A DNA stretch of 64,000 nucleotides from Echinococcus granulosus (taxonomy: Eukaryota; Platyhelminthes; Cestoda; Cyclophyllidea; Taeniidae), in contig NW_020170399.1 in assembly GCF_000524195.1 (NCBI RefSeq), positions 7,207 to 71,206 of the forward strand, written 5' to 3'. Below are positions 49,801-60,033 of the stretch, piece after piece. The position numbers were made by a program, and so were the translations under genes. The first letter of the stretch is position 1; each line of letters begins with the position of its first letter. The notes below the pieces were generated by a model, which saw only the letters and a list, made by a program, of their open reading frames with translations, did not search any database and had not been told where the DNA came from.

Positions 49801-50399
49801 GCCATAACATAACTAAACAACGCTGATTTCCAGGGTGAGAACCACTGACTGTCAGTATTCATCACAAAGGAGGTAGCCAGGCAGAAATTAATCTCCAAAA
49901 GCTGCAGAGAATAGCGGGTCTAACTGAAAAGTTTGGCTGAAACATACTGGATTCAAGTCACTTTTGTCTAAATTTAAAAGATTTTATCACCGTGTTAAGG
50001 CTCGCAATTTTTCACCTAGACACGACTAACAAAACCGTGAAAAAATTGGAGCGATGCTTGCATTTATCAACATTAGGTTTTTCGCGGGTAAGTGTTATTC
50101 ATTTCGGTTCCATCAACCGCTTTTCGCCATCATAATAACTTTGAAATACTTGGATTGTAATGCAGTAGGCGCTATTCATTACAGGCTAATGGAAGTATGT
50201 CCAGTTTTGATCTTGCCGTTGACACCGCAGTTGATGCAAAACAGGGATGACTGTTAACTGTTCGGAACTGAAAATTGTGTGATAAATGTTGATTTGGCTT
50301 ATAAAGTTGTATCTCACCTAAAAACAGGAAAACTGATCTATCATTTGCAATAAGGACTACTGTTTAAAATAACAAAACCTTGATGCGATAATGCGATCG

Positions 50400-50494
50400 T
50401 ACTTGCTACCCTTTGGAGACAATATGGAAGAAAGAAGGAGTTTCCCTAAGGATGGTTAGAAATTGATCTTCCTCATCTTCTCCCAAAACAGTGG
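50400..50494 (-). pseudogene. Relic 1: PPF exon, frameshifted
   Basis: In one frame it reads GEDEEDQFLTILRETPSFF then HIVSKG and a stop, matching [19 protein letters not shown] of the authentic exon. One base is missing near the start (tttTCAGGAG became ttttGGGAG), shifting PPF out of frame. The acceptor ag is lost. The upstream intron (50,500-51,060) resembles the authentic one. Confidence 0.85.
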
Positions 50495-51420
50495 ACAGAC
50501 TAAAACACATTAGACATAATTTGCCCCTGCAGCAAATGCAGCAACAAAATCAGCCTTCCAAGAGCCTGCATCTTGTTGCGAAATGTGACATGTGAAGATA
50601 TGACATCCACCAGTTTAGTGTTTAATTGAGTGAATGCTTAGCTAAGTGAACTCTTTAGGCCTCGTGGCTTAGGCAGTTGTCCTGAAAATTAATCGTGATA
50701 AGTGTCTAACCCCACTGCGGTGACCTGTTGCCACTTCAGAAAAGATCTGGGAATGCTGTTGTTTGCGAGAAATGATCCCAAAATAATGCAGAAAGCTGCT
50801 TTATTGCAAAGTGGCATACTTCCTAACTACCTTATTTTGCAACATCTAAGAATGATATTGTGATACTCTGGTTGTCTGCCTGACTCTTCAATTTAATTAC
50901 GCGGTCATCGTGGGCTTCACCGTTGCAAATCTACTCTGTAAGCTGACCTTCGGGCCATGCCAATAGCCTCTCAAGTTATTTTGTAGGTCTGCAATGCCCG
51001 ATCTGCCCCGGTACTCCGGCTTCTTTTGTCTTTAGGAAAGAATGCTGGTGCTCAGCAATATCACCCCATAGATGCACACTGCCAATCAAACGATTTCCAT
51101 TGTAACTTAAAAATGTTAATTCACTTGTCAAGGCAACAGATGCGGAAATTCACAAATGCAAAACAAATTTTGCCCTAAAAACGTAATAATTTTGCGATAG
51201 TAAAAGTTTTATCAGTATAAAAATATTCCCAAGTAGTTTGTGCACCATTTCACTTCTAACTCTGAGTAAATTCTTGGTGTGATGTTGCTGAGCACCATGC
51301 TACCCATTTCTACTAATGAGGTTCCAAATACCCAAAATATACCATTTTACACTATCTGTGAAGAGGATGATTATTTTCATTAAAAGTTTGGCAACTTTGT
51401 GCTTTGTGGAATTAGTACCC

Positions 51421-51474
51421 TACCAGCAATCATTTCGTCGATGAGAGTCTGGCTATGCTCCGTGGGGTTGTGGC
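51421..51474 (-). pseudogene. Relic 1: second subdomain IX exon, internally deleted
   Basis: Begins CACAACCCCACGGAGCAT, clearly the QPYGA start, and ends CGACGAAATGATTGCTGG, matching YEMLVG. About 18-20 bases covering DWWSFG are missing between them. The donor region is altered (TAG|GGTACT). It lies 3' in sense of the activation-loop relic, as in a real gene. Confidence 0.75.
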
Positions 51475-51747
51475 CGAATAACCCATACCAATGCCAAAAC
51501 TCGTTTCATAGCATTTGTATGCTGTAAATGAGTATGCTGTCCCCAAAATGAAGCAACTGGAAGAAATAAGGTGCAGCAATCTACTCTTAACTTTGAATTG
51601 ATGCCTTTCGGCTCCATACTTTGATAAGGTCACCTAACGCCCAATCGACTTTTCAGGCAAGGAATTTGTGCAATGAAAGTCAGATCAATTGAATGCAGCA
51701 ACATATTGACATTGCTAAATCAGTTTTGAGGGCTCAAGAGAGTGGCA

Positions 51748-51904
51748 GGTTTCAACCACCTCAGGTGCCATCGAGTCAAGAGTTCCAAAGAAGGCTTAGG
51801 ATTTACTTGTCCGAACAAATCCATCTTCGCTCAGTCCAAAATCGGCCAATTTTATATGGCCCTCAACGGCAAGAATTGTGGTGCATAGTTTTAGGCTTCT
51901 GCGA
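51748..51904 (-). pseudogene. Relic 1: activation-loop exon (GHIKLADFGL..GT..MAPEVVET)
   Basis: One frame reads RRSLKLCTTILAVEGHIKLA then DFGLSEDGFVRTSKS, a TAA, then AFFGTLDSMAPEVVET. This matches the PKC catalytic and activation loop (YRDLKLDN..LLD.EGHIKxADFG..K..FCGTPDYxAPE). DFG is kept. The catalytic RDLKLDN is damaged (Asp and Asn lost) and a stop lies in the activation loop. It is followed in sense by the subdomain IX copy at 51.4 kb. Confidence 0.85.
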
Positions 51905-53928
51905 GTCGAGCTTATTCACACTTACACCCTAAACCATAATTTCTGATTTTCACAGTTAACACATCGAAATTTGTTTCAATTTGTGATATTTTACTGGGGC
52001 AAAATCTTCAATGTCTACAGCAAAACGCAGTATTAACGTTTGTCGGGGGCATTAAAAGTCATCTTACTCTAAATGATAAGAACAAGCTGGTGCTTTTGCT
52101 CATGCTCCCTTAAATAAGTCTCACTTTATTCTGTTAGTACAAAGGATGCTAAATGCGAAATATCAGACCCAATCCACTTGGTCACAATTGTGGCCACTAA
52201 CTGCGCACTTTACTCAAAAACTAAAATACACAATTTTAACCATCACAGAATATTCACTTTGTGGCATGTTTCCTACCTGCTCACTACACGCTTAAATGAT
52301 GTTGCAACCACACATAAGACGGGACGAACTTGTGGAGTGGAATCACGTGGAAAATTGAGGATCCAATGGCTGGACTGAAGCGGAATCATTGTCGTAGGCA
52401 CTTTCCTTGAACTTCACATCTGGATGGAGTGTTGTTGCTTTGGCGTAGGCGGCTGCACCCAACCCCATGGTGTAAATGGCCTAATCAACTTAACGGCTAA
52501 TACTTACAGGTCGCTCTCGGTGTAGTGCTGTGGTCAGCTAAATTACGGGCATTAGGGTGGGCAATGAACCCCCGATGTTGTTGCGGCATGCATGCAGATG
52601 TTATCATGTTTTGGGCACAAATTTTAGTACTGTCATGTCCTAGGTGTGCCTTCCCAAGGCAAATGCACTACCATTTGGACATGCTTATGGCAATCTTTTA
52701 AGTAGCAGCGACATTTGACAGCTTGTCTATCATCAAAAAGTTTACACCTTGTTTAAGCAGTACCTCTGAAATAATTTTAAGGCGACTTTAAAAAGCACTG
52801 TACTGGTTGGTGTTATTCGCTAAGGCGTATTGTACTAAAAGGTATAACAGCAATGTTTCAGCATTTCAATATTTTCAGCACAATAGTTCGCCACCATTAT
52901 TGAACCCATAGAGTGGAATAATCTGTCTTCTAAGAGAAATGGTGAAATACCGCAAAACACTCATTTTCAGGTAACGACAGCCAGAAACGCACTCAAGTCA
53001 TTTACCCATGACCGATTATTGCAGCCGTACCTCCTTCCTTCTGCATGGGCTGAAGTTAACAACACTCCTACCGTAAATTTCGTTGCCTATGGAGAAAGGT
53101 AAGTTGCACATCTTCAGGCACTCACATTTTTGCACTTACAAAATGAACGCCCTTCATCTTATCCTTTTCAAGATAAGTGTTGAGTGGACGCCTAGTATGG
53201 CCATACTTGCACTACTTTACAACCCGCTAGAGATGGAGGACAGCTATTTATATGGATGTCAATGCTTTTCTCTGGGTGCCTTTTGAATCACTCCTTGCAA
53301 TTGTTTTTCATTCTCTTTATCATACCTGGGGCAAACGGTGTTGAAGTGCCAAAAATCTGCATTAACACTGACTATAGGAGTTGCTGCAGGTTTACTATTA
53401 AAAGCACTAAGTTTATGAACAACTTATATTCTGACTAAATTGCAGAAATGCCTTCGAAAGACGCTGAAGTAAGGTAAGAGGATAATTAATAAGTTAGTAG
53501 AACCGGTGTGCATACAAGTAATTACTGGTACATTACCACTCAACACGCATGTAACGAGTCGCAAAATAAAAAATTCCCTACCTCTTTCTATCTTAAAGTA
53601 ATTCTCCTTTTTATTTGGGATTTCTTAAACAAATGAGATGGTTTGAAAGATGGAGCATCGTTGGTTAGATCCACTTGGTGAGAAAACTACCTAGCGGTTG
53701 AAGTTTCCAAAGTGACTGCACTGTGAGTGGGAATTATGATTAAGATGCATTTAAAAATATACTGAATAAACATTTGTTAACTCTTACGATTCTCTTTGCC
53801 TTAGATTAAAGATGCTTAGAGAAAAAGTGAATTCCTTAGTATTGCAAATGCAAATACTGGGATAAACTCTTGGGCAGAAGGTAGATCGTGATTTTAGGAA
53901 CAAGTGAAAGGCAAAGTGATTGACGCAC

Positions 53929-54202
53929 CATGGTTTGAAAGCAGGAGTGAAGTTGCACTAGGAATGGAGGCTTTTNNNNNNNNNNNNNNNNNNNNNNNNN
54001 NNNNNNNNNNNNNNNNNNNNNNNNNNNNNNNNNNNNNNNNNNNNNNNNNNNNNNNNNNNNNNNNNNNNNNNNNNNGCTGCAGGGCCAACACCCTCTTCTC
54101 CACCACTACGCATTCAACATCATCCTCCTGGATTATGATGTCCTTCTTCAACACCTTGATTGCATACGCCTCGTCGGTGTTCCTGTGCCCTGCCAAAGTA
54201 AC
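53929..54202 (-). pseudogene. Relic 1: intact ATP-lysine exon, interrupted by an assembly gap
   Basis: Reads [20 protein letters not shown], then [20 protein letters not shown], then LQ, the 100-N gap, and KPPFLVQLHSCFQTM. It has a good acceptor (ctgttttcatag) and donor (ATG|gtgcgt). It keeps the invariant ATP-binding Lys (AIK) and the helix C Glu region (VEKR). Removing the 100 Ns joins CTGCAGC to AAAAGCCT in frame and gives 174 bp, 58 codons, exactly the size of the corresponding PKC exon as I know it and of the relic 2 copy. It is the only relic exon with no visible defect, yet it lies 5.7 kb beyond the authentic stop codon, between a broken glycine-loop exon and a broken activation-loop exon. 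Confidence 0.85.
53976..54075. other. Assembly gap, 100 Ns
   Basis: Exactly 100 ambiguous bases inside the ATP-lysine exon. The flanking bases abut in frame to give the expected codons (CTG CAG CAA AAG CCT), and the relic 2 copy is contiguous at the same place. The physical gap is therefore probably zero or near zero bases, and the N count a placeholder. Confidence 0.9.
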
Positions 54203-54229
54203 CTATGAAAACAGAAAGCAGGTAAATTC

Positions 54230-54275
54230 AGGTTTCAAGAACCCGAAGGAACTGGACATCCGTGCGCCGAATTGT
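54230..54275 (-). pseudogene. Relic 1: truncated glycine-loop exon
   Basis: Reads RTDVQFLRVLE then a stop, matching the PKC segment that leads into GKGSFGK (consensus TDFxFLxVLGKGSFGK). The sequence then jumps almost directly into the 3' part of the next intron and its acceptor. The glycine-loop codons, the donor and most of the intron found at the equivalent place in relic 2 (about 180 bp) have been deleted. This alone would disable an encoded kinase. Confidence 0.65.
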
Positions 54276-55930
54276 ATCCTGTACTCTGTACATAGCTGTT
54301 GTCTCTGCCTGAATCTTTGCCATTAGGGTTCATAGCTGATATTTATTCTTAAAGAGCATAATTTGTTTTTGAAACCTAGACTAAGAGATGAAAAATTTTT
54401 TTGAATGAATTAGTAATTTAACTGATACAAGTATTTTTGGATGATTTGAGCTAAGCTTATTTTCAAGGTAGGGCGTCGAGCGAAAAATCGCAGGTTTAGA
54501 GGCGAAAGGTGGCCTCAAGTTGTAGCATTTACGATTAAACTCTTCACCGCTTAGACGAAACAGCTATTCACCATCATTGTTTGACAATGGAATTCTTTTC
54601 AGACTGACAGAGGTTAATATGCCTTGGAGAAAATGTTCGACCCAATTTTCCAGTAGCTAGGCCGCACAGTTTACCATATTTGGCACTGTCATTACTACGC
54701 CATATTTGTGCCTTTGGATCAGTATATCATGGTTTTGACTTCCTTTACAAGCAGCTGCAAGCCACATAGCGGTGGTCATGACTGGGTGGACATGTACCTT
54801 GAATGAGATTCATTTGCCAACCTTTGTTGACCAACTGACATAGGTGCATGACTTCCCCCCAGTTAACTCCGAAGTTTCATTTCAATTATCCAAATGTAAC
54901 AATAGTTTGCAGTTTTTTGGCATCTGTTACTCGCTACTTTTCAGCTCTTCGTCACTTTACAATGTTCCATTAGTTTAAATGTACCTCTTCAAAGAGTGTC
55001 ATCTTGTTTGTTTCGAATAGCTATCGTGTGTTCTATTCTATTTTCTTTACAGAACCCTCCGTACGTTGCCAACCCAACTGAACTCCTGGGGCGAATCACT
55101 CTTGTTGCCTTTTACAAATGATTTCTAAAGTAACCACAGTGCAAGTGGTCCAGATATATAAAGTGATGCAAAAGCAAGTTGACGGCGATACGGCATATAT
55201 AATAGCTGTTGTAATAGGCGTTATGACCGACAATAAAGGGAGATCTCTTGTGAACGATAAGAGGTTGGTCTCAAAGCTATAGTGTAAGTGTATTCAAGCT
55301 TGCCGTCAATATTACTAAATAATTTGTTTGGGACTTTTACCCTACTCTGGGCCGTCATATTGTACAGCAATATATCTTGAAGTATCAAAAAATATCCGGT
55401 GTAGCAAAAGGGCTTGACTGCCAATATCTCATTCCATAGAATCTTAGCACGGAGTTGTTCTCTACTTATATTCCTATTACTTTTCCTTTCAATTCACCGT
55501 CTGTCGCATCATCTTTGTCAACGGTTTGTTAACCTAAATGCATTTTTGCTGTCAGTAATGCTAATGAATATCTTTAGGGCGTAGCAACATCCAAAAATAA
55601 AGAATTTTTTATTCATTGCATGGTAAAGAACCGTTTAAAGCATGGTTGGGGCCACAGATTTTATAGAAGCTCCTAACCTTTACCTCATTTATAATGGGAT
55701 TGTCCTTTAACGCCAACTTATTTTAAAAGATTCTTGATGATGTGTCCAGCTTTAGATGCTTCTTATTAGTACTTTGAGGATCAGCCATTCAAATGGCATC
55801 TCTGGAGGTAGACACGGCATTAATGCTAAGTCCAGGGCCTAACGTTGTGCTTGTCATATGAATCAAAGGAGTGTGGTGGGAGCGAAACGGATAGAAGTGG
55901 CTTCTTCTGAGAGGTATCCTTCTTACTCAC

Positions 55931-56051
55931 CTCTGATTTATCGCTTGTGCGGCCGTGATTGTTACTTTGGGCTGATTGTCCTCGGCAAGACTTTATAAGT
56001 GTAGGTCCCGTGAGTGTCTCATGATGTCTCCGCCCTCCTGTTAAAGTGACT
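55931..56051 (-). pseudogene. Relic 1: candidate hinge (V3) exon upstream of the kinase domain
   Basis: A 121-nt open segment with a strong acceptor (ttttttctgtag) and strong donor (AGAG|gtgagtaag). The 40 codons are open and rich in Ser, Asn, Thr, Gly and Arg (for example SCRGQSAQSNNHGRTSDKSE). A similar segment with the same donor lies at 47,542-47,437. It sits upstream, in sense, of the glycine-loop and ATP-lysine exons. From that position and composition I infer the variable hinge between the C2 and kinase domains. The hinge is poorly conserved, so homology is not proven. Confidence 0.4.
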
Positions 56052-56617
56052 CTACAGAAAAAATAGGGAAAAGAGGTAAATGACATTAACATAAGTTTTA
56101 ATGGAAGGACATCAGACCATTACCTCCACCGGTTGAGGCATTTCTGATGCAGTACTGTACTGCTCCTCTGATTTGCAGACTGTAAGATTTGTTTTCAGAC
56201 GTTACTAGAAAACAGTTCAAAGTCTTGATTTCTCCACTTGGTTAATGGTTCGCTTAATTTTCTGGGGCCTTTTTAATTAAATGCAAAATGTATTAACATG
56301 CTACCAAACCTTTAAGGTGATGTCTAGAGGAAAAGTTGAAAAGAGCCAGTCCGACGCGGAAGTAGACCTTTTCCTGACTTGCCACTGACAAGATTGTAAA
56401 CATGGGAGTTTATAAATAGAGGACTTCAAACACGTTCTTGTGAAACATTTTCACCTAACTCGTATAGCAACGCTTCCACTCCACCCAATCCATGCTATTT
56501 AGCCCACCTGTTTCTCTGAGGCTCCAAATGTCTAAAATGCCTCATTTAATATCGCCTTTGGATAGCAAGATCATTTCCATTATATGCTTGAAAACCTTGT
56601 GAATAGTAGAATGAGCA

Positions 56618-56689
56618 CTGACAAACAATCATTTCTCAGATAAGAGTGCCGAAAGAACTCCTCTTTGCGGATGCTTCTTGTGGTTGGTG
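56618..56689 (-). pseudogene. Relic 1: subdomain IX exon of PKC, nonsense
   Basis: Exactly 72 nt, like the real exon, with the acceptor cag kept. About 50 of 72 bases match the authentic exon when aligned without gaps. It reads HQPQEASAKRSSFGTLI, then a TGA at the Tyr codon, then EMIVCQ. The donor is lost (CAG|tgctca). The catalytic-domain Asp-Trp-Trp is replaced by Lys-Arg-Ser. The following intron sequence also resembles the authentic one. Confidence 0.85.
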
Positions 56690-57940
56690 CTGAATAGCCC
56701 AAACAAATAGAAATATGATTTAAAAACCTTTTTCCAGCAAAAAAATGGTTGTACGGTGAACAAAAGCAACATTTGAAAATTCTATGCCATTATTTATGTT
56801 GATGTAGGGGATTTCATCAACCCTGTGTTGATGCCTCAGGGTGCAAAGGGTTTCATTTGTAAGACGTAAATATAAAAGGAGATACTGTCTTTTGTAAATT
56901 TGGACAAGTGATCCTGCTAATAACTTTTGCCTGCGCCGACTTTATTCAGGTGCAAACTGCTTATTTTTTGATAGAATACCAGACATTTGGAAAGTCGATT
57001 TTCTACCAAAAAGGGGGAATGCATCAAATATATTGGTTCATTATAACGTCAAATGATAAAATTTTGCCTTTTTTAAAGGATAGTAAGAAGGACTTCTATT
57101 TGATTTGCATCCAAACGTTCAATGTCAAGATGGCCTTGGCCTGTGGCACTACTAACAGGGTCTTGGGTAACTCCTCAGAAAAGTAAGCATGCACTTCCAC
57201 TTTTTGTGTCAACTCATAGGTGCCATACCTCAAAACTAATGGGGAAATTTTGGGCGAATGCTTAGGATGGGCTTAAAATTCACGACTCCTATTAGGTCAA
57301 CTACTTTGTAACTTATGCTTAATACGCAGCTCTCCAAGCATGCTGACTTGTCACGTCAATTTGTAACCAAGTTTGTAGAAAATCTGGTCAATTTATTCAG
57401 GTGAAATATAAATTGCAGTTACTAAATTGCACTTGAATTAGGGGAACACTAACTTTTTCTTCGAGGTTTGTGAAGCCAAGGAAGATAGCATATTCTGTTC
57501 CATAAGTTATCGTTAAGCAGGTTCAAGTGGAAAGGAGTGTGGACGGTTCAAATGCGAAATTCCCTTTTTTCGTCAATTCCTTTTTTAACTCTTTCTTATG
57601 ATTTCGTAGCCATTTAAAGACCCAAGGATTTGTACTTCCAACAGGTGGCATGGCTTCCAGTAGACAACACATATTCTGCCCTAGATTCCTGTCTCCTTTT
57701 GCCTCTAGAGCAGACTAAGGATGGTTTTTTCGAGAAAAGCTTATAAAACTTGCATAAATTAGGTCATTAGAACACTAATATATGATCTTCCACAGATCCA
57801 TTCATTTGTCGAGAAACTAAATAGGGCAAATCTTTTCTCTAGTGCAGAGAAGTTAATAATTCTAAACGGGAAATGCATTCTTAACACCGCTATTTTTTTC
57901 CTTCTAATCCATTGTTCTGCCTCTTGCTGTCAAATGTGAA
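56690..57940. other. No supported gene
   Basis: A 92-codon plus-strand frame (56,908-57,186) begins with a hydrophobic stretch, but codon use is AT-rich and there is no known motif or clear splice context. Taken as chance. Confidence 0.4.
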
Positions 57941-57941
57941 G

Positions 57942-58167
57942 GTGGCCATTGACCTGTACCTGTCAGGCTTTGCCAATGGCCAAGTTGATGCCTGCTTGCA
58001 GCTCTTTGACTGCTAGCTTACTAGGAGGATGGACACTGTGCTCAAAATGCCACCGACTAAAGCGAAGAAGAAGATGCAAGTGTTGAAGCATTGGAACGAG
58101 CTTCATGAAAACTTATCCACTCTTATGGGCAGGAAAAATATTGCTGAGAAACGATTTCTTAGCAAGG
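57942..58167 (+). pseudogene. Unidentified open segment with one in-frame TAG
   Basis: From GTGGCC to AGCAAG|gtgatt a single plus-strand frame runs about 75 codons, broken by one TAG at 58,014-58,016. The first part reads VAIDLYLSGFANGQ then VDACLQLFDC; the second reads MDTVLKMPPTKAKKK then MQVLKHWNELHENLS. A long pyrimidine tract (57,890-57,930) precedes it, ending tgtgaag, and a weak donor follows. Codon choice is GC-richer than the flanks. Possible readings are a gene with a nonsense mutation, two exons with the second acceptor at cttactag (58,016-58,023), or chance. No family was recognised. Confidence 0.3.
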
Positions 58168-58169
58168 TG

Positions 58170-59300
58170 ATTTGCCTTCTTCAAAAGTGTCTCCAATTTC
58201 GCAAGTCATACAATGCTTAACCACGTAGAGAAACGCGTTTAAGCAGGATAACTTAAAATTTTTAGGCTGATATTGAATATCTGGGACGTCAGGATTTGAA
58301 AACAGAACATCAATGAAGAGGTGGACAAATTGTTTGGCAAGAAATAAGAAAATCCAGTAGGTAGAAGGCAAAGAAAATTTCAACCTAGCTCTGGGTGAGC
58401 CAGAATTTAAGGTGACAGTCTTGTTTCCATGTAACTGCCTAAGATCAACCCTAGAAGGACAGGTCATTGTGACAGAGCAGTTGAAGCACTGAACAGGGAA
58501 ATTGTCCCTCCTTCGGTCCTCTTTGCATTCCTTTGATACGGTGTATTACACTTAAGCTACTTTGCCGAGGAACTCCTTATTTACAAGCATATGACGCATG
58601 ATAGGCGGCACCTATGCAAAAGTGCTAAAGTATCTATATCTCTTCTCTCATAGGCCTTTCTTTTTTCACCTGTCATTGATGTCATTTCGCCAGAATATGC
58701 ATGCCATTCACTAATTGCAAGAAATCAAAAAAAGACGAACCAACAGCCATGATTTCTATTTTATCAAACCGCTGTGCCTTTTTTGTCTTTATACTCAGTA
58801 AATGCAAGCAAACTCTCACCTATCAGCACTATTTCTGTGCAGTAGCAGTTCAACAGAGCTCTGACCCTCTAGAATTTTACCATTTTTTAACAAAAAATTA
58901 TCCACATTAAAATATAGATTGTTAGAATGTGTTCAAAACCTTGTTGGACGAGCAATCCCTTGCATGACGAGATCATTTTAGTTTTTTTGTTTCTCATTGC
59001 GTTTTTGATCAGATCCACACACTACTACGGTCATCTACTACAGGCACAAATCACATTCTTGTCAATAAGTTGCCAAGAAGTCCACTTCGATTGCCATATA
59101 CGCCCTCATAACTGAGCGGATCAAACCGGCGGATTAGATTATTAAAGGATTAGGGATGATTAATGATGAATTGTTATTGTTATTGACATCTCTCTCGAAT
59201 CAACGAACCTGAAGCTAAAAATTTAACAGACTATCCTCAACCACTCAGTGCAAAGAGGAACGAGCCGCCTCATTTGCTTCGCTGTATATCTGTTGCACCT
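58170..59300. other. No supported feature
   Basis: Short frames on both strands (for example 58,159-58,467 minus and 58,701-58,910 plus) without motifs. Confidence 0.45.
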
Positions 59301-59302
59301 AA

Positions 59303-59470
59303 GGGCGACAGAATGTGCTGCGCCACTTCAGCATCTATAAGCAGATTCGGTTCGCCATCCCACCGCATTCCTCACGCAGCGCCTATTTGTTCGGCCTCGT
59401 GTGGGCAGCAGCGCACAGCTGTGGGGTATTTTACACATCCCTCGTTACTGAAAGCAGCATTCGTGTTTTC
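59303..59470 (+). CDS. Unidentified candidate exon, GC-richer open segment
   Basis: A plus-strand segment markedly GC-richer than its surroundings stays open through NVLRHFSIYKQIRF, AYLFGLVWAAAHSCG and VFYTSLVTESSIR, with many C/G third positions as in the real PKC exons. A weak acceptor (gcacctaag) precedes it, and a possible donor (ATTC|gtgttt) lies near 59,462; the frame otherwise stays open to TAG at 59,533. I recognise no family. It lies convergent to the PKC gene about 0.4 kb past its stop, so it could be an exon of a neighbouring gene. The opposite strand has stops in every frame I checked. The boundaries are guesses. Confidence 0.3.
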
Positions 59471-59759
59471 TTTCATACTTTTGCCTCTATAGATCCCTTT
59501 ACTGGAATTAGATCTTATTCAAACAAACTTTAGTGATGTTGGATTCACATATGCACAAGTAGGTGGCAAAGTTTCCAGTGAAGCATATTTATTTATCCCT
59601 CTATGATAATGCAGATAAATTAACAAAATGCTATCTTGTGGAATATCTCCTTGAAGAACTTTTCCTTGCCGGTGTTTTGAAAAGTGTCCAAATCAAATCC
59701 CAAAAGTTTCAATGAATGCCATAACAAAGCACCTCTAGTGTTATTAGCCATACAGAATA

Positions 59760-59765
59760 TTTATT
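59760..59765 (-). terminator. Candidate poly(A) signal AATAAA of the PKC gene
   Basis: The minus strand reads AATAAA about 116 nt past the PKC stop codon. A second AATAAA occurs on the same strand at 59593-59588. Either could set the 3' end, giving a short 3' UTR of about 0.14 or 0.3 kb. The hexamer is common in AT-rich DNA, so this rests on position only. Confidence 0.45.
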
Positions 59766-59880
59766 ACAGGAGGTACTGATGGGAGGAAGGAATAGGGAAA
59801 CAGGTATTTACACGATTGCCATAAAGACATAAAGTATCTATCGAATCGAGCACTTAACATAGCTGGCAATTGAGCCACAC

Positions 59881-60033
59881 TTATACTTCAATCACAAACT
59901 CGGGATTAACAAAAGAGAAACCCGCAAATTCGGTCTGACTGAGGTTCATGACGAACAGCTTGTCTGTTGGCGAAAGTTCAGTTGGCAAATTGGTGAAGGC
60001 AGAATCGAAATTGCTCGTGTCTTGCTTGTCACA
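59881..60033 (-). CDS. PKC: PKC terminal coding exon: V5 tail with turn and hydrophobic motifs, stop
   Basis: Seen: 153 bp, 50 codons plus TAA. The acceptor is cttttttcag. The exon contains NFD (residues 8-10), the turn motif LSPTD (20-24) and the hydrophobic motif FAGFSF (36-41), and ends VNPEFVIEV. Known: in PKCs the turn motif and hydrophobic motif are phosphorylation sites that mature the enzyme, and NFD contacts the nucleotide pocket. The turn motif carries Ser where many conventional PKCs have Thr, and the hydrophobic-motif Ser is followed by Phe rather than Tyr. KLFVMNLSQTEF resembles invertebrate conventional PKCs (PKC53E, PKC-2) more than novel or atypical classes. The ending EFVIEV* is not an obvious canonical PDZ ligand. 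Confidence 0.95.
   Translation of the reverse strand, partial: CDKQDTSNFDSAFTNLPTELSPTDKLFVMNLSQTEFAGFSFVNPEFVIEV

Larger units (their letters stand above)
51420..52740 (-). repeat. Duplicated block B, copy 3 (inverted)
   Basis: Inverted relative to the copies at 8.3 and 12.6 kb. Carries the kinase relics at 51.8 and 51.4 kb. Stretch 52,160-52,300 (cacaattttaaccatcacagaatattc region) is the best matched non-coding part. Confidence 0.8.
52900..56051 (-). repeat. 9-kb tandem block D, unit 3
   Basis: Unit with the relic 1 hinge-like, glycine-loop and intact ATP-lysine exons. It is fused on its upstream side, within 0.4 kb, to a subdomain IX intron copy (56,440-56,690), an order not found in a normal kinase gene. 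Confidence 0.78.

Noticed and set aside
51693..51932. 79-codon plus-strand frame at the 51.8 kb relic
   Set aside because: It is the antisense shadow of the activation-loop relic, which gives clear kinase motifs on the minus strand.
3203..56689. Relics as processed retrocopies
   Set aside because: Exon copies are separated by intron-sized spacers, and several keep intron sequence and splice acceptors. A retrocopy would be continuous and intronless.
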